A stretch of 64,000 bases of DNA from Novosphingobium sp. SG707 (GCF_012275515.1 NZ_JAAZQL010000005.1:248001-312000), one strand, 5' to 3'. Counted from the first letter of the stretch, positions 25,215 to 34,246 are shown. Numbers and translations: made by a program. Notes: a model not told the origin generated them from the sequence alone.

Positions 25215-26702
25215 ATGATGAAGCGGCGGGCGGCAAATTGGGCGCCTTTGTTGTTGGGCGCGATGACTTATGCGTCGGGCGCCTATGCAGCCCCGGTCAA
25301 TGCGCAGGGTCAGGTGGCGATCACGATTTATAACAATGATCTGGCGCTGGTTCAGGATGTGCGGCAACTGGATTTGCCCAAGGGGCGGGCCTTGACCGAT
25401 TTTGCCGATGTTTCGGCCCAGATCCGGCCCGAGACGGTGACGATTGCCGCGCCCGGCGCGGCCGTGGTCGAACAAAATTTCGATTACGATCTGCTCAGCC
25501 CGGAAAGGCTGGTGGACAAGGGCGTGGGGCAGGCGGTGACGATCATCCGCACCAACCGCGCCACGGGCGTGGAAACCACCGAGCGCGGCACGATCCTGGC
25601 CAATAATAACGGCACGCTGGTCCAGATCGGCAACCGGATCGAGGTGCTGGGTGATATGGATGCGCGGCTGGTGTTCGACCAGTTGCCGGAGGGTCTGAAA
25701 GCACGGCCCACGCTTTCGGTCACGCTGGATGCGGCGCAGGGGGGCAGGAGGCCGGTGACGCTGTCCTATCTCTCGCGCGGGTTCAGTTGGAAGGCCGACT
25801 ATGTGGCCATGTATGACGAAAAGGCGGGCAAGCTGGATGTGCAGGGCTGGGTCACGCTGAACAACACCAGCGGCACGACCTATCCGGCGGCCAAATTGCT
25901 GCTGGTGGCGGGCGCGGTTGGCGATGGTGGGGGGGGCGATGGCGCGGAGCAGCCCCGTTTCCGCCCGGCCCGGCCCGTGGGCATCGTCGGCACGCAGGCC
26001 GCGGCGCGTGAACAGGTGGGCGATTTCTACCTCTACCCCATCGCCAATCCCACCACGCTGGCGCAGGCGCAGCAAAAACAGGTCAGCTTTCTGGACGTGA
26101 AGGGCGCCAGCGCGACCAAGTCCTATTGGTATCGCAACGCTTGGGCAGCCACCAATGACGAGGCGCAGAGCTTTGCCAGCGTCATCAATTTTTCCAATGC
26201 GCGCGAGGGCGGCCTTGGCGATGCGCTGCCTGCGGGCACGGTGCGCGTTTATATGCGCGATGCGTCCGGCGCGCCGCAATTCGTGGGCGAGGACAATATC
26301 GGCCACACGCCGATGGGATCGACCCTCGCGCTCAAAACCGGCGAGGCGTTTGATGTGAAGATCCAGCCCACCGTGGAAAAGCGCGAGAAGATCGACGGCG
26401 CCGAATGGGAGCGCGTGGCCCAATACCGCATCACCCGCGACGGCAAGGCCGAGACCGTTTCGGTCGACGCGCCCAAGACCTATTGGCGCACCCATATGGC
26501 CTATCGCCTGACCAATGCGCGCGCGGTGCCGGTGACGGTCGAGGTGGTGCAGGCGGGGCTGGATCGCGGATGGCATGACACGCGCGTTTCGGCCGAAAGC
26601 GCCAAGGGCGAGATGCGCAATGCCGATGAGCGGGTCTGGAAGATCACCATCCCTGCGCAAGGCTCGGTCAATCTGACCGCCCAGATCGACGCGCGGTATT
26701 GA
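25215..26702 (+). CDS. DUF4139 exported protein, first of a tandem pair
   Basis: About 495 residues from the ATG at 25215, chosen because AAGGGG lies 7 bp upstream; an ATG at 25194 is possible. The signal peptide ends near GAYAAP. The N-terminal ITIYNNDLALVQDVRQLDLPKG and the middle VTLSYLSRGFSWKADYVAMYDEKAGKLDVQGWVTLNNTSGTTY are DUF4139 hallmarks, and the C-terminal half is all beta. It is likely periplasmic or surface-located. Function unknown. It overlaps the next gene by 4 bp (TTGA). Confidence 0.75.
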   Translation: MMKRRAANWAPLLLGAMTYASGAYAAPVNAQGQVAITIYNNDLALVQDVRQLDLPKGRALTDFADVSAQIRPETVTIAAPGAAVVEQNFDYDLLSPERLVDKGVGQAVTIIRTNRATGVETTERGTILANNNGTLVQIGNRIEVLGDMDARLVFDQLPEGLKARPTLSVTLDAAQGGRRPVTLSYLSRGFSWKADYVAMYDEKAGKLDVQGWVTLNNTSGTTYPAAKLLLVAGAVGDGGGGDGAEQPRFRPARPVGIVGTQAAAREQVGDFYLYPIANPTTLAQAQQKQVSFLDVKGASATKSYWYRNAWAATNDEAQSFASVINFSNAREGGLGDALPAGTVRVYMRDASGAPQFVGEDNIGHTPMGSTLALKTGEAFDVKIQPTVEKREKIDGAEWERVAQYRITRDGKAETVSVDAPKTYWRTHMAYRLTNARAVPVTVEVVQAGLDRGWHDTRVSAESAKGEMRNADERVWKITIPAQGSVNLTAQIDARY

Positions 26703-28225
26703 TCGTGCGGCCGATTGTGCTGGGCGCGGCCCTGATGGCCGCCGCGCCCCTAGCGGCGCAGCAGGTGGTGACATCATCCGGCCCGGTCCGTGTGGCCGTG
26801 ACCATCTATCGCGCGCCCGATCGCGGCGTGGCCGATGCGATCAATCCGGCATGGCTGGGCGGTTATGCGCTGATTTCCGAGGAGCGCGAGGTGGCGATCC
26901 CGGCGGGCGATGCCACGATCCGCTTCGAGGGCGTGGCGGCGGGTATGCTGGCCGAAACCGCGCTGGTCGAAGGGCTGGGCGCGGGGGTTTCGGAAAAGAA
27001 CCTCGATGCCGAGCTGCTCTCGCCGCGCAATCTCTACGCCCGCGCCTTTGGCCGCCCGGTGACGCTGCGCCGCACCGACGCGAAGGGGCATATCCGCGAG
27101 GAGGAGGCGATCATCCGTTCGGCCCCCGATGGCGCGGCGATCGTTCAGACCAAGGCCGGTTTCGAGATCGCTAATTGCGGGGGCCTCAAGGATGCGATTG
27201 CCTATGATGGCCTGCCCGAAGGGCTGAATGCGCGGCCTACGCTGTCCATCGCCACCCATGCGGCCTCGGCGCAAAAGGCGCGGGTGCGGCTGACCTATCT
27301 GGCCTGGGGCTTTGATTGGCAGGCGCATTATGTCGTCAAACTGGCCCCCGGCGCGCAAAATGCGGAAATGACAGCTTGGGTCACGCTGGCCAATGGCGAC
27401 ACCACCGGATTTGCCCAGGCGCAGGCCGCCGTGGTGGGCGGCAAGCCGAAGTTTGAGGAGAGCCGCGAGCAGCCGGAGGAGGCGCAGGAACTGGTGCTGC
27501 ATTGTCGGCTTTCGCCGGTGATGCAGGAAATGGCGGCCCCGCCGATCCTGTCGGCTCCGGTCCCTGCGCCGGCGGTAGCGATGATGGCCGATGTGGTGGT
27601 CACGGGGAACAAACGGATGGCCCCACCGGTGGTGGTGAAAGAGGAAGTGCTGGGCGATCTGCGGCTCTATCGCGTGCCGATGCCCACCAATGTGACCGCT
27701 CATTCGCAAAAGCAGGTGGCGCTGATGGCGGCGCGGCGGGTAAAATTGGGCCTGATCCACCGCGCCGATGTCGATGTGGGCGCCGAAGATGGCGAGAGCC
27801 AGCAGGCGCGCATCAGGCTGCGCATGGCCAATCGCAAGGTCGACGGGCTGGGGCTTGCCTTGCCTGCGGGCGGGATGGCGGTGGTGCAGCAGGTGGGCGC
27901 GGCTGCGCTGCCGGTGGGCGAGGGCGCGATGGAGGACAAGGCCGTGGGCGAGACGGTCAATGTCGAGATCGGTGCCTCGCCACAGGTGCGGCTGGAAAGC
28001 AGGACGCGGCGGATCAATGATCGGGTGGAAATGATCACCGCCACGGCGCGCAATGCCAACCGCTGGCCGGTGCATTTCGAATCGCAGCAATTGCTGCCCG
28101 ATGGCGCACGGGTGATTTCCGCCTCGGCAAAGCTGGGGCGGCAGGACGGGCATCCGCTTTGGGCGGTGACGATCCCGGCGGGGGGCAAGGTCAGCCTAAG
28201 CTATCGATTGCAGTTGCCGCGCTGA
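26699..28225 (+). CDS. DUF4139 exported protein, second of a tandem pair
   Basis: About 508 residues. It may start at TTG 26699, overlapping the previous stop, or at GTG 26705. The signal peptide IVLGAALMAAAPLAAQQ is clear. VRVAVTIYRAPDRGVAD, VRLTYLAWGFDWQAHYVVKL and ISASAKLGRQDGHPLWAVTIPAGGKVSLSYRLQLPR match the first protein in order, so the pair is an ancient duplication with low identity. An insert rich in Pro, Val and Met (about 265-310) is unique to this copy. Confidence 0.72.
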   Translation: MIVRPIVLGAALMAAAPLAAQQVVTSSGPVRVAVTIYRAPDRGVADAINPAWLGGYALISEEREVAIPAGDATIRFEGVAAGMLAETALVEGLGAGVSEKNLDAELLSPRNLYARAFGRPVTLRRTDAKGHIREEEAIIRSAPDGAAIVQTKAGFEIANCGGLKDAIAYDGLPEGLNARPTLSIATHAASAQKARVRLTYLAWGFDWQAHYVVKLAPGAQNAEMTAWVTLANGDTTGFAQAQAAVVGGKPKFEESREQPEEAQELVLHCRLSPVMQEMAAPPILSAPVPAPAVAMMADVVVTGNKRMAPPVVVKEEVLGDLRLYRVPMPTNVTAHSQKQVALMAARRVKLGLIHRADVDVGAEDGESQQARIRLRMANRKVDGLGLALPAGGMAVVQQVGAAALPVGEGAMEDKAVGETVNVEIGASPQVRLESRTRRINDRVEMITATARNANRWPVHFESQQLLPDGARVISASAKLGRQDGHPLWAVTIPAGGKVSLSYRLQLPR

Positions 28226-28369
28226 AAGACGCTTTGAAAAGCATCGGCTTTTTGGCCTGACCGGACCAATTGGGTGAAAACTCCGCGCAAACCGCAAGGC
28301 TTTGTGCGTCTTTTGCATCTGCAAAATAGGCGCAAAACCGGCGCAAAGCCTTGCGTGCACCTGCACAAA

Positions 28370-28406
28370 TTGGCATTGGCGTGCAATCTGTATATATTCC
28401 ATACAG
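28370..28406 (+). promoter_or_regulatory. MarR gene promoter with overlapping operator palindrome
   Basis: TTGGCA (28370-28375), a 17 bp spacer and TATATT (28393-28398) form one of the best sigma-70 promoters in the window. The inverted repeat CTGTAT-N7-ATACAG (28388-28406) covers the -10 and the expected start, which suits repression by a dimeric MarR protein. The gene starts 36 bp downstream. Confidence 0.7.
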
Positions 28407-28441
28407 TCATTGGCACTACCACCCAGAAAGGTTCCCCCGCC

Positions 28442-28966
28442 GTGCTCGACACTCGCGCTCCTCGCCGCCGGCTGAACGATATTGACGTTGCCGAAACCGA
28501 CGCGCCCGAGACCGACGGGCTGGCGGGCGCCATCAACACGGCCGGACTGGAAAGCCTGCTGGGCTTCAATCTGGGCATTGCCTATGCGGCGCTCTCGTTC
28601 GACCTTGATCCGGCGCTGCGGCTGATGGACCTGACGCCCAAGCAGACCTCGATCCTCTGGCTGGTTCAGGCCAATCCGGGCGTTACGCAATCCCAGCTTG
28701 CCCGCCTGTTCCGCATGCGCCGCGCCACCATCCACCAGATGATCGCCAGCCTGACGCGCAAGAACCTGCTGGTGCTGGAAAGCATCGAGAGCGACCGGCG
28801 TGCGCAGGGCCTGTTCATCACCGAAGCGGGCAAGACCGCGCTGGTCGAGGCGCAAAAGGTGGTGGTGCCTATCGAGAACGCCTTTGCCGGGGTGCTGACC
28901 GAGGCGGAAATGGGCATGGCGCTGGAATTGCTGCAAAAGATTCAGGCCGGGCGCAAGCTGGGCTGA
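28442..28966 (+). CDS. MarR-family transcriptional regulator
   Basis: 174 residues from the GTG at 28442; AGAAAGG upstream may be the ribosome site. MarR signature: LTPKQTSILWLVQANPGVTQSQLARLFRMRRATIHQMIASLTRKNLLVLESIESDRRAQGLFITEAG. The first 40 residues are polar and unstructured. A promoter with an overlapping palindrome precedes it, so it probably controls itself and perhaps the ureohydrolase 102 bp downstream. Ligand unknown. Confidence 0.88.
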   Translation: MLDTRAPRRRLNDIDVAETDAPETDGLAGAINTAGLESLLGFNLGIAYAALSFDLDPALRLMDLTPKQTSILWLVQANPGVTQSQLARLFRMRRATIHQMIASLTRKNLLVLESIESDRRAQGLFITEAGKTALVEAQKVVVPIENAFAGVLTEAEMGMALELLQKIQAGRKLG

Positions 28967-28973
28967 TCGGCGT

Positions 28974-29001
28974 AATACGCGGCCCTGATAAGGTAATACG
29001 C
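28974..29001. repeat. Short direct repeat upstream of the ureohydrolase
   Basis: GTAATACGC occurs twice, at about 28974 and 28993, one helical-turn-pair apart (19 bp), in the 102 bp spacer between the MarR gene and the ureohydrolase. It may be a tandem regulator site; no consensus promoter was seen beside it. Confidence 0.3.
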
Positions 29002-29068
29002 CATTTGCGCGATTGCCGCTTCGGCGGCGGCGCGCTCATCTTTGCATTATAAAAAGCAGGGGTGAACA

Positions 29069-30106
29069 ATGATGCCGCTCGATCTGGATGAATTGCGCCG
29101 ATTATACGCGGGGGCCGGGGGCGCCGATATGCATGACCCCCATTTCCGCGAAGTGGCCGGGCTGAATTTCAAGGATGGTGACAAGCGCCATTGGCCCTTT
29201 GCCAATCCTTCGACGCTGCTGGGCGCGCCCTATATGGCGGGCGGGCTGAATTACGAATTGCTGCGCGGGCTGGATGTGGCGCTGATCGGGGTGCCGATGG
29301 ATCTGGGCGTGACCAATCGGCCCGGCGCGCGCTATGGCCCGCGCGCCTTGCGGGCGGTGGACCGGATCGGGCCCTATGAGCATGCCTTGCGCATCGCGCC
29401 GATGAACATGCTGCGCGTGGCCGATCTGGGCGATGTGCCGATGAACAGCCGCTATGATCTGGCCGCTTGCCATGCCGATATCGAGGCGGCCTATCGCATG
29501 ATCGCGCGCACGCGGACGGTGCCGCTGTCGGTGGGGGGCGATCATTCGATCACGGGCTCGATCATGAAGGGGCTGGCCGAGCGCAGCGGACCGATGGGCA
29601 TGGTCCAGATAGACGCCCATTGCGACACCGGCGGCATTTACGAAGGCACCCGCTTTCACCATAGCGCACCGTTTCGCGAGGCGGTGCTGGCGGGCGTGCT
29701 GGACCCGCGCCGCTGCGTCCAGATCGGCATTCGCGGCGGGGCGACCTATCTCTGGGAATTTTCGCATGCCAGCGGAATGACCGTGATCCATGCCGAGGAG
29801 GTGCAGCAACGCGGCATCGACTGGGTCATCGCCAAGGCGCGCGAGGTGGTGGGCGACGGGCCGACCTATGTCAGCTTTGACGTGGACGCGCTTGACCCCG
29901 CCTTTGCGCCGGGTACCGGCACGCCCGAGGTGGGCGGGCTTTCCACGCGCGAGGCGATTGCGATCCTGCGCGGGCTGGCGGGCATCGACATCATCGGCGG
30001 TGATGTGGTCGAGGTCGCACCCGAATATGACCCCGGCACAATCACCGCGCAGGCCGGGGCGCAGATGCTGTTTCAACTGCTTTGTCTGGTTGCGCTGCGC
30101 GCCTAG
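29069..30106 (+). CDS. Ureohydrolase (agmatinase/arginase family)
   Basis: Protein of 345 residues with the full dinuclear manganese site: H159 in GGDHS, D182, H184 and D186 in DAHCD, and D271 and D273 in SFDVDALDPAFAPGTGTPEVGG. The family removes urea from agmatine, arginine, guanidinobutyrate, proclavaminate or formiminoglutamate. The length and the N-terminal extension of about 60 residues fit the agmatinase/guanidinobutyrase side rather than arginase. Substrate not resolved; a MarR regulator upstream and a quinate module downstream do not decide it. Confidence 0.85.
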   Translation: MMPLDLDELRRLYAGAGGADMHDPHFREVAGLNFKDGDKRHWPFANPSTLLGAPYMAGGLNYELLRGLDVALIGVPMDLGVTNRPGARYGPRALRAVDRIGPYEHALRIAPMNMLRVADLGDVPMNSRYDLAACHADIEAAYRMIARTRTVPLSVGGDHSITGSIMKGLAERSGPMGMVQIDAHCDTGGIYEGTRFHHSAPFREAVLAGVLDPRRCVQIGIRGGATYLWEFSHASGMTVIHAEEVQQRGIDWVIAKAREVVGDGPTYVSFDVDALDPAFAPGTGTPEVGGLSTREAIAILRGLAGIDIIGGDVVEVAPEYDPGTITAQAGAQMLFQLLCLVALRA

Positions 30107-30180
30107 GCGATGGGCAGTGCAACCATGGCATGAACTTGCCGGAGGGACGTTGCGATCGCCGCCTAATCATGACTATGGCG

Positions 30181-30197
30181 TAGGTATTCCCTACAAT
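30181..30197 (+). promoter_or_regulatory. TAGGTATTCC-type palindrome over a possible -10
   Basis: GTAGG-TATTC-CCTAC (30180-30194) overlaps TACAAT (30192-30197), a good -10 hexamer without a good -35. That combination suggests an activator-dependent or repressor-controlled promoter for aroE. It matches the motif at 22341 closely. Confidence 0.4.
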
Positions 30198-30201
30198 GAC
30201 A

Positions 30202-30237
30202 GCCGGGAGGGCGCCTCATGCCCTCCCGGCCTTTCTT
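30202..30237 (+). terminator. Strong hairpin and T-rich tract just before aroE
   Basis: GCCGGGAGGG (30202-30211) pairs perfectly with CCCTCCCGGC (30221-30230), followed by CTTTCTTT. It terminates ureohydrolase transcripts, but the next start codon is only 17 bp further on, so it may also act as an attenuator for the quinate operon. Confidence 0.8.
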
Positions 30238-30254
30238 TGCCGAGATATTGCTTC

Positions 30255-31136
30255 ATGACCCATGCTTCCTCTCCGGTTTCCTCTCATGCTGTCGGCCTGA
30301 TCGGGCGGGGCATCGGCGCCAGCCGCTCACCCGCGATCCATGAGGCCGAGGCGCGGGCGCTGGGTTTGCCGCTGACCTATCGCCTGTTCGATTTCGACGT
30401 GATGGGCTGGGAGGATGAGGATCTGGGGCGGGCGGTGCGCCTGATGCGCGATGTCGGCTATTCGGGGGGCAATGTGACCTTTCCCTTCAAGCAGCAGGTG
30501 ATCGCCCATTGCGATGAATTGAGCGATGAGGCGCGCGTGCTGGGCGCGGTCAACACACTGGTGTTTCGCGATGGGCGGGTGCGCGGCGAGAACACCGACT
30601 GGATCGGTTTCTCATGGCTGGTCGAACGCGCTTTCGGCTCGATTGCCGGAGCCCGCGTGGCCCAGATCGGCACCGGCGGCGCGGGCAGCGCGACCGCGCT
30701 GGCACTGGCTCAACTGGGCGCGGGGGAGGTGGTGCTGTTCGACCCCGAGGCGGCGCGAGCCGCGCGGCTGGCCGACAGCCTTTCGCAGGCGGTTCCGGCC
30801 TGCCGCTTTACCCTGGCCCAGGATGTGGGCGCGGCGATTGCCCCTTGTGCGGGCGTGGTCAATGCAACGCCCGTCGGCATGGCCAAATTGCCGGGCGTGC
30901 CGTTTGATCCGGCCTTGATGCGCGCCGATCAATGGCTGACCGACATCATCTATTTCCCCTTGGAAACAGAGCTGTTGGCCGCCGCCCGTGCGCAGGGGCA
31001 AAGGGTGGCCAATGGTGTGTCCATGGTGGTAGGACAGGCGGCCGAAGCCATCCGCCACATCACCGGCATCGCTCCTGATCGGGAGCGGATGCTGGCGCGT
31101 CTGTTGGCGGATATTGCAGGAGAACAGGCTGCATGA
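30255..31136 (+). CDS. Shikimate/quinate dehydrogenase (catabolic AroE paralogue)
   Basis: 293 residues from the ATG at 30255. It interconverts shikimate (or quinate) and the 3-dehydro acid. The substrate site SRSP (23-26), the catalytic pair K79 (GGNVTFPFKQQ) and D115 (GENTDWIGF), and the cofactor loop GTGGAGSATALAL are present. It overlaps the 3-dehydroshikimate dehydratase by ATGA, so here it most likely feeds quinate/shikimate into protocatechuate rather than making chorismate. Weak ribosome site. NAD or NADP preference cannot be told with confidence. Confidence 0.88.
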   Translation: MTHASSPVSSHAVGLIGRGIGASRSPAIHEAEARALGLPLTYRLFDFDVMGWEDEDLGRAVRLMRDVGYSGGNVTFPFKQQVIAHCDELSDEARVLGAVNTLVFRDGRVRGENTDWIGFSWLVERAFGSIAGARVAQIGTGGAGSATALALAQLGAGEVVLFDPEAARAARLADSLSQAVPACRFTLAQDVGAAIAPCAGVVNATPVGMAKLPGVPFDPALMRADQWLTDIIYFPLETELLAAARAQGQRVANGVSMVVGQAAEAIRHITGIAPDRERMLARLLADIAGEQAA

Positions 31137-33007
31137 CCTCCCCGTTTCGCTCCTCCATCGCGACCATCTCCATCAGCGGCACGCTAGCCGAGAAGCTCAA
31201 TGCAATTGCGGCGGCGGGCTATCAGGCGGTCGAGATTTTCGAGAACGATCTGCTCAGCGCGCCGCAATCGGCGGTTGAGATCGGGGCGATGTGCCGCGAT
31301 CTGGGGCTGGATGTGGCGATGCTCCAGCCTTTCCGCGATTACGAGGGCCTGCCCGTCGACCAGCGCACGCGGGCCGAGGAGCGTATGCGCCGCAAATTCG
31401 CGGTGATGGAGGATCTCGGCACCGATCTGGTCCTGCTCTGCTCGAACTGCGCCCCCCATGCGGCGGGGGATCGCGACACGCTTCTTGCCGACCTTTCCCG
31501 CATCGCGGGAATCGCGGGCGAGCATGGTAAGCGCATCGCCTATGAGGCGCTGGCATGGGGCACGCATGTCAACGATCACCGCGATGCGTGGAGCCTTGTG
31601 CGCGATGTCGATCATCCCGCGCTCGGCCTGACGCTCGACAGTTTCCACTCGCTCTCGCGCAATATCCCCAGCGCCAGCATCGGCGATATCCGGCCCGACA
31701 AGGTGTTCATCGTGCAATGGGCCGATGCGCCGCGCCTGCAAATGGACCTGCTCAACTGGAGCCGCCATTTCCGCTGTATGCCCGGCCAGGGCGATTTTGC
31801 GCTGGATGAATTTGCCGCGCAATTGCTGCGCATCGGCTATGACGGTTATTGGAGCCTTGAAATCTTCAATGACCGGTTCCGCGCAGGGTCGGCCAGTCAG
31901 GTCGCGCGCGATGGTCTGCGCGGGTTGAAAGTGCTGCATGACGGCGCCTTGCGCGCGCTGGGGCGGACGCCCGAAATGCCCGCCGCCATCGCCCCCATGG
32001 GCGTCGAATTCATCGAATTTGCCGCCAGCCATGCCGAGGCCGAGGAGTTCACCGGTATTTTCAAGGCGCTGGGTTTCGAACGCACCGGCCGCCACCGTTC
32101 CAAACAGGTCGAGCGCTGGCAGCAGGGTGGGATCAACCTTGTCATCAATTCCGAGCCTGAAGGTCTCGCGCATAGTTTCGACATGGTGCATGGCGGTTCG
32201 GTCTGCGCGATCGGCCTTGCCGTGCCCGATCAATCCGCCGCCATTGCGCGAGCCCAAGCGCTCGACATTCCCCGTTTCAGCCAAAGCGTCGCCCCCGATG
32301 AATGGCAGATCCCGGCGGTGCGCGGGGTGGGGGGCTCGCTCTTCTATCTGGTCGATGCGGCCACCGATGCGGATATGTGGGCGCAGGAATTTCCGGGCAG
32401 CACTGCGCCCGGCACCACCGGCCTGACCCGCGTCGATCATATCGCCCAGACGATGCAATATGAGGAAATGCTGAGCTGGCTGCTCTATTACACCGCGCTG
32501 TTCGATTTTGCCAAAACGCCCCAGCTCGAAATCTCCGACCCCATGGGCATCGTCTATTCGCAGGCGGTGGAAAGCCGGAACGCGGCCAAACCGGTGCGCT
32601 TCACGCTCAACGGCTCGATGGCGGCCAATGCGCTCTCGACCCGCTTTCTGCATAATTACTTCGGCGCCGGGGTCCAGCATATCGCCTTTGTCTGCGACGA
32701 TATCTTTGCCGTGGCCGCGCGGGCCAAGGCGGCGGGCCTGCCCTTCCTGGCCATCGGCCCCAATTATTACGAGGATCTCGAGGCCCGCTTTGGCCTTGAG
32801 CCTGTGTTGGTGACCCGGCTGGCCGAACACAACATCCTTTATGACCGCGATGATGCGGGCGAATATTTCCAGTTCTACAGCCGGGCCGTGGCCAAGCGCA
32901 TCTTTTTCGAGGTGGTGGAGCGGCGTGGCTATGACGCCTATGGCGCGACCAATGCCTCAATCCGCCTGAACGCGCAGGCCGCTCACCGCGATCCCGTCCA
33001 ATTCTGA
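31133..33007 (+). CDS. quiC: 3-Dehydroshikimate dehydratase fused to an HPPD-like domain
   Basis: Protein of 624 residues in two parts. Residues 1-285 are a sugar-phosphate isomerase/epimerase type TIM barrel (FRSSIATISISGTLAEKLNAI, LTLDSFHSLSRN, WSLEIFNDRF) with metal-binding Glu/Asp/His. Residues 290-620 are an HPPD-like double VOC domain with the iron ligand pattern His (TRVDHIAQ), His (GVQHIAFVCDD) and Glu (GEYFQFYSR). This fusion is the QuiC type that dehydrates 3-dehydroshikimate to protocatechuate. It is coupled to aroE upstream and an MFS permease 21 bp downstream. The symbol is by architecture, not by experiment. Confidence 0.87.
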   Translation: MTSPFRSSIATISISGTLAEKLNAIAAAGYQAVEIFENDLLSAPQSAVEIGAMCRDLGLDVAMLQPFRDYEGLPVDQRTRAEERMRRKFAVMEDLGTDLVLLCSNCAPHAAGDRDTLLADLSRIAGIAGEHGKRIAYEALAWGTHVNDHRDAWSLVRDVDHPALGLTLDSFHSLSRNIPSASIGDIRPDKVFIVQWADAPRLQMDLLNWSRHFRCMPGQGDFALDEFAAQLLRIGYDGYWSLEIFNDRFRAGSASQVARDGLRGLKVLHDGALRALGRTPEMPAAIAPMGVEFIEFAASHAEAEEFTGIFKALGFERTGRHRSKQVERWQQGGINLVINSEPEGLAHSFDMVHGGSVCAIGLAVPDQSAAIARAQALDIPRFSQSVAPDEWQIPAVRGVGGSLFYLVDAATDADMWAQEFPGSTAPGTTGLTRVDHIAQTMQYEEMLSWLLYYTALFDFAKTPQLEISDPMGIVYSQAVESRNAAKPVRFTLNGSMAANALSTRFLHNYFGAGVQHIAFVCDDIFAVAARAKAAGLPFLAIGPNYYEDLEARFGLEPVLVTRLAEHNILYDRDDAGEYFQFYSRAVAKRIFFEVVERRGYDAYGATNASIRLNAQAAHRDPVQF

Positions 33008-33028
33008 CCTCCCAAGGATAGACCCTCA

Positions 33029-34246
33029 ATGGCCTTTGTCTCCGCTGCGTCTGATACGGCGCTCGATACGGCGGATGACCGCTGGACCCGCAAGGCGATG
33101 GGCATTGTCGTGCTGTGTTTTGCGCTGAACATGGCCGATGGGATGGATTTGCTGGTCGTCTCCTTTATTGCGCCCTCGCTGCAGAATGAATGGGGCGTCT
33201 CGTCCGGGCAATTCGCCATTGTCTTCAGCGCCGGCCTTGCGGGCATGGCGCTGGGGGGGCTTGGCCTTGCGCCCATGGCCGACCGGTTCGGGCGGCGGCG
33301 GATGGTGGCGCTGGCCATGGCGCTGATGGCGGCGGCCATGGCGGTGTCCAGCTTTACCCATTCGGTGCTGGAACTGGCTTTTGTGCGCTTCTTCATCGGC
33401 ACTGGCATCGGCACGGTGCTGGCCTGCATTTCGGCCATCGCCGCGCGCGTGGCCCCGCGCAAGCACCGCAATTTCGCCGTGGGCGTGCTTCAGGCTGGCT
33501 ATCCCATCGGGGCGATGTTCACCGGCTTCATGACCGCATGGGCGCTCCCGATCTTTGGCTGGCATTGCGTCCTGCTGGGCACGGCGGCGGTTTCGGCGCT
33601 GCTGGTGCCGGTGATCCTTGCCATCCTGCCCGCCGGATTGGACGCGGGCGCATCGGGGCAACGGGCCAGCATCGGCGAAGTGGTCAGTGGCGCGCGGCGC
33701 GCCAATTCGATCCGCCTGTGGGTGGCCACGATCTGTGGCTTCATGGCGCTCTATTTCATCACCAGCTGGATCACCAAACTCTCGATCGAGGCGGGCCTGC
33801 CCCAGACGCAGGCGATCATCGCCAGCGCGATCTATAATTTCGGTGCCTTTGCCGGAACCGTGGCGATGAGCATTGCGGGCACCCATTATGACGTGCGCCG
33901 CCTGTGCAGCGTCCTGCTGGCGGCAACGGCGGGCGTGTTCCTGTTCTTTGGCGGCGTGTCGATGCCGCTGTGGGGCGTGCTGGCCTCGGCCTTTCTGATG
34001 GGCGTGACGCTTCAGGGGGGCTTCAACATGCTCTATCCGCTGGCCGCGCAGGTCTATCCCGATGCGGTGCGCGCCACGGGCATCGGCTGGGCCTTTGGCA
34101 TTGGCCGGATCGGGGCGTTTACCGGCCCGCTGCTGGGCGGCTGGGCGCTGGGTCAGCACTGGCCGCTGGTGGCGATCTTTGCCCTGTTCTGCGGCCCGCT
34201 GCTGATCGCCGCCATTTCGGCCGCCGGGGTCAGCAAGGACGTGTGA
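33029..34246 (+). CDS. MFS transporter, aromatic acid:H+ symporter type
   Basis: Protein of 405 residues with 12 predicted membrane segments. It begins MGIVVLCFALNMADGMDLLVVS, where the acidic residue in helix 1 and the loop MADRFGRRRM between helices 2 and 3 match the PcaK/AAHS family. TGTV and PRKHRNFAVGVLQAGYPIG are family-typical. Its place after aroE and quiC suggests uptake of quinate, shikimate or protocatechuate. No other candidate substrate is implied by sequence. Confidence 0.85.
   Translation: MAFVSAASDTALDTADDRWTRKAMGIVVLCFALNMADGMDLLVVSFIAPSLQNEWGVSSGQFAIVFSAGLAGMALGGLGLAPMADRFGRRRMVALAMALMAAAMAVSSFTHSVLELAFVRFFIGTGIGTVLACISAIAARVAPRKHRNFAVGVLQAGYPIGAMFTGFMTAWALPIFGWHCVLLGTAAVSALLVPVILAILPAGLDAGASGQRASIGEVVSGARRANSIRLWVATICGFMALYFITSWITKLSIEAGLPQTQAIIASAIYNFGAFAGTVAMSIAGTHYDVRRLCSVLLAATAGVFLFFGGVSMPLWGVLASAFLMGVTLQGGFNMLYPLAAQVYPDAVRATGIGWAFGIGRIGAFTGPLLGGWALGQHWPLVAIFALFCGPLLIAAISAAGVSKDV

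Noticed and set aside
25146..26777. Open frame of 543 codons antisense to the DUF4139 genes
   Set aside because: It is a compositional shadow: Arg/His/Gln-rich, no domain, no ribosome site, and it fully overlaps a convincing exported protein.
31184..32830. Open frame of 548 codons antisense to the 3-dehydroshikimate dehydratase
   Set aside because: Same antisense artefact; the plus strand has the complete QuiC-like domain order.
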